A DNA stretch of 22,029 nucleotides, from positions 2,623,649-2,645,677 of the forward strand of contig BFEA01000088.1 in the NCBI GenBank assembly GCA_003427395.1, read 5' to 3'. The notes under the pieces were generated by a model, which saw nothing but the letters and a program-made list of their open reading frames with translations, was not told where the DNA came from and searched no databases. Below are positions 18,956 through 22,029 of this stretch, in pieces (position 1 is the stretch's first letter; each line of letters begins with the position of its first letter). The stretch comes from Chara braunii. Taxonomy: Eukaryota; Streptophyta; Charophyceae; Charales; Characeae. The translations under genes were made by a program, and so were the position numbers.

Positions 18956-18961
18956 CTTGAT

Positions 18962-18974
18962 GTTGTTTTGATGG
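18962..18974 (+). repeat. Right target-site duplication
   Basis: GTTGTTTTGATGG is the partner of 13356-13368 (12 of 13 identical) and the first bases of resumed host repeat. Confidence 0.82.
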
Positions 18975-18987
18975 GTCCGGAATGAAA

Positions 18988-19005
18988 ACCGATTTGGAAA
19001 TCGGT
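18988..19005 (+). repeat. Hairpin ACCGATTT-GG-AAATCGGT
   Basis: An eight-base-pair perfect stem with a GG loop. At the same place in the other host copy (21296-21313) it reads ACCAATT-cgaa-AATTGGT, where a G:C pair has become A:T. Confidence 0.85.
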
Positions 19006-19169
19006 AAGGGCCAGAATTAAAAAACAACAAGGTGAGTCCACTCCACAGCCTGTGAGGCTTCTCACCACATACAAGAAAAGGCAAAAACTACTATGGGGAT
19101 GTATTTTTTCATGTACAGGGGGAAAATAGATTCATTCCTATTTTCTATATTTAAGAGAGGATTCGTGAA

Positions 19170-19195
19170 AACCTAACAAAAAAAATTGTTAGGTT
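19170..19195. repeat. Hairpin within the left terminal repeat
   Basis: AACCTAACAA and TTGTTAGGTT pair perfectly over 10 bp around six A. The arm overlaps the terminal inverted repeat, so the left end can fold on itself as well as pair with the right end. Confidence 0.85.
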
Positions 19196-19511
19196 TGCAC
19201 GTAAAGTAAATTAACCACAAAAAAGGAATAGAAATGTATTTTTTCAGAACCACTGGAAGTGGTAAGGAGAGAAGCAAGTTTTTTAAAGAAAAATCATTAC
19301 CTTGCAAAGCACCGTTTGTTAAGGAACTAAAATATCCAAGTTTTTTGCGACGTAGCACTGTGTTAGCGTTCACCTCCGAACGCTCGCCCGAACGCAAACA
19401 AGCGTGCAAAACCCTTCGAACGCGAACATAAAAAATATTAAAAAAATATTTAGGATCTGCAAGAAGACTTATTAGATCCGTATATCTGCCCGAGAGTTTG
19501 CATTTTCTCAA
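19173..19511 (-). CDS. Open frame of 112 codons, doubtful
   Basis: The frame stays open upstream to about 19620, with a mixed, protein-like start (CKLSGRYTDLISLLADPKYF). It then crosses the GAACG arm and an A/T-rich region where the translation becomes Phe/Leu-rich, and it ends inside the terminal inverted repeat. No family is recognised. Probably chance, possibly a captured coding fragment. Confidence 0.15.
   Translation of the reverse strand: MRKCKLSGRYTDLISLLADPKYFFNIFYVRVRRVLHACLRSGERSEVNANTVLRRKKLGYFSSLTNGALQGNDFSLKNLLLSLPLPVVLKKYISIPFLWLIYFTCKPNNFFC
19341..19430. repeat. Left GAACG-rich inverted arm
   Basis: Imperfect inverted copy of 19776-19879. Outer parts share gcgtagcac-type sequence, inner parts share cgaacata; in between both carry many cgaacg words. 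The pair encloses about 345 bp. Confidence 0.65.
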
Positions 19512-19775
19512 CGAAGAAGAAAGACCTCCGCGGATCTTATCCGGAGGAAGGCTCTTGTTCGTCTGCGGAATCTGACTGACCCTCTTCGCTGCCTGTAAGG
19601 GTTGGTTTCCCTCCCCAGCTAAAAAAATATTTCTCAGAAAACTCTGAAAACAATATATATTATGTAAACTAACAATACAAGCAACTTTTGCCTTGGAGTC
19701 ATATTCAAATTCGTAGTCAATTATAAGTTAAAAATCAAAAACCAAAAATTATTTTTTTTTTGACGAAAAAACAAT

Positions 19776-19879
19776 TATGTTCGCCCGAACACGTTCGCGA
19801 GTTGTTCTCCCGAACGTGCGAACAGGTTTGCCCGAATGTGAAGGAGCGCGAAGACGTTCGCCGTGCTACGCAGTTTTTT
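19776..19879. repeat. Right GAACG-rich inverted arm
   Basis: Partner of 19341-19430. Outer end cgtgctacgcag (19862-19873) against gcgacgtagcac (19347-19358) on the left. The word content resembles the arms of the 6706-7475 element but does not align with it. Confidence 0.65.
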
Positions 19880-20605
19880 TGTTTATCTTTAAAAATCATA
19901 TTTATAGTTTTATAAGGTCTGTAGCATAACGAACCTATTCGAGAGTTTCCCAAACACGCACGCATGTTCTCTTGTTCACGGATACGTTCGTTTCGATATG
20001 TTTTCTCATACATGGACGAATACATTGTTTTTTTAGTATTTTTTATTAAAATATTTTTCCATTTTTAACTTTAAATCCTAGTTGGCTGAAAATTTGAAGG
20101 TGTCTCCCAAACAAAAGTTGTTTGAATTGTTCTTTTACATAACATATACTTTTTTATAAAGTTTTTATAGATAAATTTAAAATGGACTTATATTAATTTA
20201 TAGTTCTAAAAACCAGTTTTCGCAAAGCTTGGTTTTTACCAAAATGCTGAAAGTGACTTATAGTTCTATAAATTACTATCCATTAAAACTGTTTTTTTTT
20301 ACATCTTTCGAGTTCGTCTTGCAATCCTTAAACATTGCCCTGTTTGAGCTAGCTTTTTGTCAATCTACTGAGAACAACTTATAGTCTTATAACATGGACT
20401 TTGCTGAAAATGATTTTCTTGCATATTTTGAGAATCACTATACTTTTTGCCCGTTTTTTGCTTTTTTTCTCGGGAAACAGTTCAAAAGGTTATCTTTTAT
20501 GTGTCAAAAATAAATGTTTAACTTTGATTTTTTCATTCTGTAAAAAATGTTAGGTTTTGTGGTTATGTTAGGTTTTCACGAATTTAATATTATTTGGTGA
20601 CTTGA

Positions 20606-20735
20606 ACTCCCAAAATTCTTGGCAGATTGTCATCATTGCGGGAGCTTTCTACACGTTTTTTTTTTATTTTTTACAGTTCTACACAGAATTACGGAAAAAA
20701 AAACACAGAACTAGTGTCACATGGTGCCACCTCCT
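20606..20735 (+). repeat. Host repeat block X (end of copy 1)
   Basis: Matches 21580-21725: ttggcagattgtcatca, ctttctacac, a long T run, acagaatta/atagagttg and gtgtcaca(t/c)gg. The anchor ggcag at 20621 recurs at 21596, a period of 975 bp. After about 20735 a spacer of roughly 75 bp leads straight into block D. Confidence 0.85.
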
Positions 20736-20810
20736 GCCGGGTCGCCGTACAGGTATAGAAATCAAAACCAAACTCATGTTAGTGAGACTTGGCCCTGGGC
20801 AGCTGCGGTC

Positions 20811-21270
20811 GGGCAAGGGCTTGGCCTCATGTACCTTCCTGGGCAAGCTTGGCACCCGCCACCTACAGATATGCGGTTGGTCCCCCCGAGTGGCATTGCG
20901 CAGAGACTGTTGATGCCCATAAGGGGAGGGGACCGTAGGGGAGGTACAGTGACTAGCCCATCGAAGGAGCTCGATCCTGATGCTACTGGCTGGCCTCTGG
21001 CCGGTATCGCCCACCTGCAGTAGCAGGTAATGCACCTGCTGATGGGTGCAGCTCCTGAGGCAAAGGCCCACTAGCGGTCAGAAAAGTATAGGAATGAGGA
21101 CTGTTGGTGTGTGGAACACTTTTTTCAGCCGCAGATAGCAAAGGGATTGGGTGGTACTAATTTTGTTGTCGTGCAAGTAATAGGATGGCAAATCTTTCTC
21201 ACCTTCTCATTGTCCACCAACTGTGCTAGGTGCTCTTTCATGTCGTTGGAGGGGTTTTCATTCCTGGTCG
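20811..21270 (+). repeat. Host repeat block D (copy 2, left part)
   Basis: Direct partner of block A, 460 bp against 459 bp up to the insertion point. The join to block E is intact, so this copy shows the state before the retroelement arrived in copy 1. Frames of 100-130 codons here are not conserved in block A and are not considered coding. Confidence 0.9.
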
Positions 21271-21560
21271 GTGTTTTGATGGGTCCCGGATGAAAACCAA
21301 TTCGAAAATTGGTAAGCGCCAGAATTAATAAGCAAAAAGGTGAGAGGAGTGTGTCAGTCTGAGCAGACTAACCTCCCTCCCGTCTGTGTGTGTGTGTGTG
21401 TGTGTGTGTATTTGCGCACACACACATGCTTTGTGTGTGGATGTCCACTCCACAAACTTTGGACCTTTTCACCACATACAGGAAAGGCAAAAACTATGGG
21501 GATGTATTTTCCCATGTACAGGGGAAAAATACATTCTCATTTCCATATTTTGTGAGATGG
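21270..21560 (+). repeat. Host repeat block E (copy 2, middle part)
   Basis: Partner of 18962-19160, plus about 100 bp of extra sequence (about 21340-21446) made of a small hairpin (GTCTG-ag-CAGAC), a (TG)n tract at 21384-21409 and its complement-like cacacaca. It runs on into block X' without the 1.4 kb element. Confidence 0.88.
21384..21409 (+). repeat. (TG)n microsatellite
   Basis: Thirteen TG units in the part of block E that is missing from E'. Followed by gcgcacacacacatg, which can fold back on it. Confidence 0.92.
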
Positions 21561-21574
21561 AGCAACGCCCAATG

Positions 21575-21725
21575 ATGGGCAACCCCGACACTCCTGGCAG
21601 ATTGTCATCACTGCAGGACCTTTCTACACTTTTTTTTTTTTTTTTTTTTTTGGCATTTCGACATAGAGTTGTTAAAAAAGGCATAGAAATGGTGTCACAC
21701 GGAGCCAGTCCCCGCCGCACCGCAT
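21575..21725 (+). repeat. Host repeat block X' (end of copy 2)
   Basis: Partner of block X. Similarity fades after about 21715, where the two copies part company. Confidence 0.85.
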
Positions 21726-21730
21726 CGGAA

Positions 21731-21772
21731 GCCACATCCGTGTTCAAGCCTGCCACGTCCGTGCTCAAGCCT
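21731..21772. repeat. 2 x 21 bp tandem repeat
   Basis: The unit gccacatccgtgttcaagcc + t is followed by gccacgtccgtgctcaagcc + t, differing at two transition positions. Confidence 0.88.
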
Positions 21773-21781
21773 CCAACGAAA

Positions 21782-21799
21782 ACAAGGTACGTACCTTGT
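21782..21799. repeat. 18 bp perfect palindrome
   Basis: ACAAGGTACGTACCTTGT is self-complementary over its full length. A one-off near copy (aaagtacgtacctt) lies at about 21875-21888, and related half sites (gaaggtacc, caagatacc) occur nearby, so a roughly 90 bp repeat of this motif is possible. Confidence 0.88.
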
Positions 21800-21942
21800 A
21801 TTTAAGTTACCTCCAAAAAACAGGTTCTAAGAAATCGCTATCAAATTTTATAATAGAAGGTACCCTCAACTACAAAGTACGTACCTTATATTCGAGTACA
21901 AGATACCATGTATTTTAGGTGCGCCTTGTAACTGTTACGTAA

Positions 21943-22027
<85 letters not shown>

Positions 22028-22028
22028 A
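21943..22028. repeat. (CT)n array at the window end
   Basis: A CT dinucleotide array with two interruptions. It continues to within a base or so of the window end, so its full extent is not seen. Confidence 0.95.
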
Positions 22029-22029
22029 C

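Larger units (their letters stand above)
13369..18961 (-). mobile_element. Decayed gag-RT retroelement with direct terminal repeats
   Basis: A 5.6 kb insertion reads on the minus strand: right terminal repeat (18408-18955), gag-like region with zinc knuckle, reverse transcriptase, left terminal repeat (13417-13964), then a 48 bp extension. It is bounded by a 13 bp target duplication with one mismatch. The terminal repeats do not show TG...CA ends. No protease, RNase H, integrase, tyrosine recombinase or GIY-YIG motif is visible in the remaining frames. Coding is broken by at least a dozen stops and frameshifts, so the element is dead. The combination fits Penelope-like elements (pseudo-LTRs, terminal extension, 10-15 bp target duplications) or a related uncharacterised RT family better than Gypsy, Copia, DIRS or LINEs. 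That placement is inference. Confidence 0.8.
18962..19160 (+). repeat. Host repeat block E' (copy 1, middle part)
   Basis: Matches 21270-21560 in direct orientation: gatgggtcc, ggaatgaaaacc/ggatgaaaacc, gccagaattaa, ccactccaca, aaggcaaaaact and atggggatgtatttt. Compared with the other copy it lacks about 100 bp that includes a (TG)n tract. Homology ends close to 19160, where the 1.4 kb inverted-repeat element starts. Confidence 0.88.
19161..20583. mobile_element. 1.4 kb element with 17 bp perfect terminal inverted repeats
   Basis: ATTCGTGAAAACCTAAC (19161-19177) and its exact complement (20567-20583) bound this A/T-rich segment. It interrupts the host repeat between blocks E' and X, whereas in the second copy E runs on to X' without it. 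The left end carries a further hairpin and the right end repeats tgttaggtttt twice. Inside are two GAACG-rich inverted arms and several ttatagtt-type motifs, and no transposase. It is most likely a non-autonomous DNA element. Target duplication is not resolved (tttaa occurs near both edges), so the exact borders may be a few bases off. Confidence 0.7.

Noticed and set aside
20679-21071. 130-codon minus-strand protein in the host repeat
   Set aside because: The frame is not maintained in the paired block A and shows no motif.

Overview
The window looks like non-genic, repeat-filled chromosomal DNA from a eukaryote with a large genome. There is no bacterial-style gene packing. It has long (CT)n, (GT)n, (TA)n and (TATC)n tracts, poly-A and poly-G runs, one assembly gap of 42 N, several inverted-repeat elements, and a decayed retroelement inserted inside another repeat. 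The wording of the gag-like protein fragments reminds me of hypothetical proteins of charophyte green algae (Chara-type). That is an untested impression from memory; the sequence alone does not fix the taxon.

Layout. Positions 1-2050 carry several short coding-like stretches on the minus strand in changing frames. They form an unrecognised, probably decayed gene with membrane-like segments. Positions 2079-2942 hold a GC-ended, purine-rich element with a poly-A run and a degenerate minisatellite. Positions 2950-6700 are AT-rich spacer with (GT)n, paired hairpins, a triple alternating palindrome, (TATC)n and a 2 x 64 bp tandem duplication. Positions 6706-7475 hold an inverted-repeat element sitting in a (TA)n tract, with an internal 191 bp tandem duplication. 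Positions 7476-10870 are mostly featureless apart from two copies of a perfect 14 bp palindrome and a tRNA 3'-half-like sequence. Positions 10874-11660 hold (CT)n arrays, partly amplified as a 188 bp unit.

The most informative part is 12897-21725. A host repeat (blocks A, E, X, in that order) is present twice in direct orientation. The second copy (D-E-X', 20811-21725) is nearly uninterrupted. The first copy is split twice. The first split, at 13369-18961, is a 5.6 kb retroelement flanked by a 13 bp target duplication with one mismatch. The second split, at about 19161-20583, is a 1.4 kb element with perfect 17 bp terminal inverted repeats. The second host copy therefore serves as an internal 'empty site' for both insertions.

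The 5.6 kb retroelement reads on the minus strand. It has two 548 bp direct terminal repeats (18408-18955 and 13417-13964), then a gag-like region with an Arg/Asp-rich stretch, a CCHC zinc knuckle, a Lys/Glu-rich coiled coil and a 187-codon open segment, and finally a reverse transcriptase with recognisable motifs 1, 2, A, B and C (IDDA in the active site). All of it is broken by stops and frameshifts. I see no protease, RNase H, integrase or GIY-YIG endonuclease. Direct repeats without TG...CA ends, a 13 bp target duplication, a 48 bp extension at one end and a 'GIPMG...SPPL' RT fit a Penelope-like or otherwise unusual element better than a classical LTR retrotransposon. Nothing in the window looks like an intact protein-coding gene.
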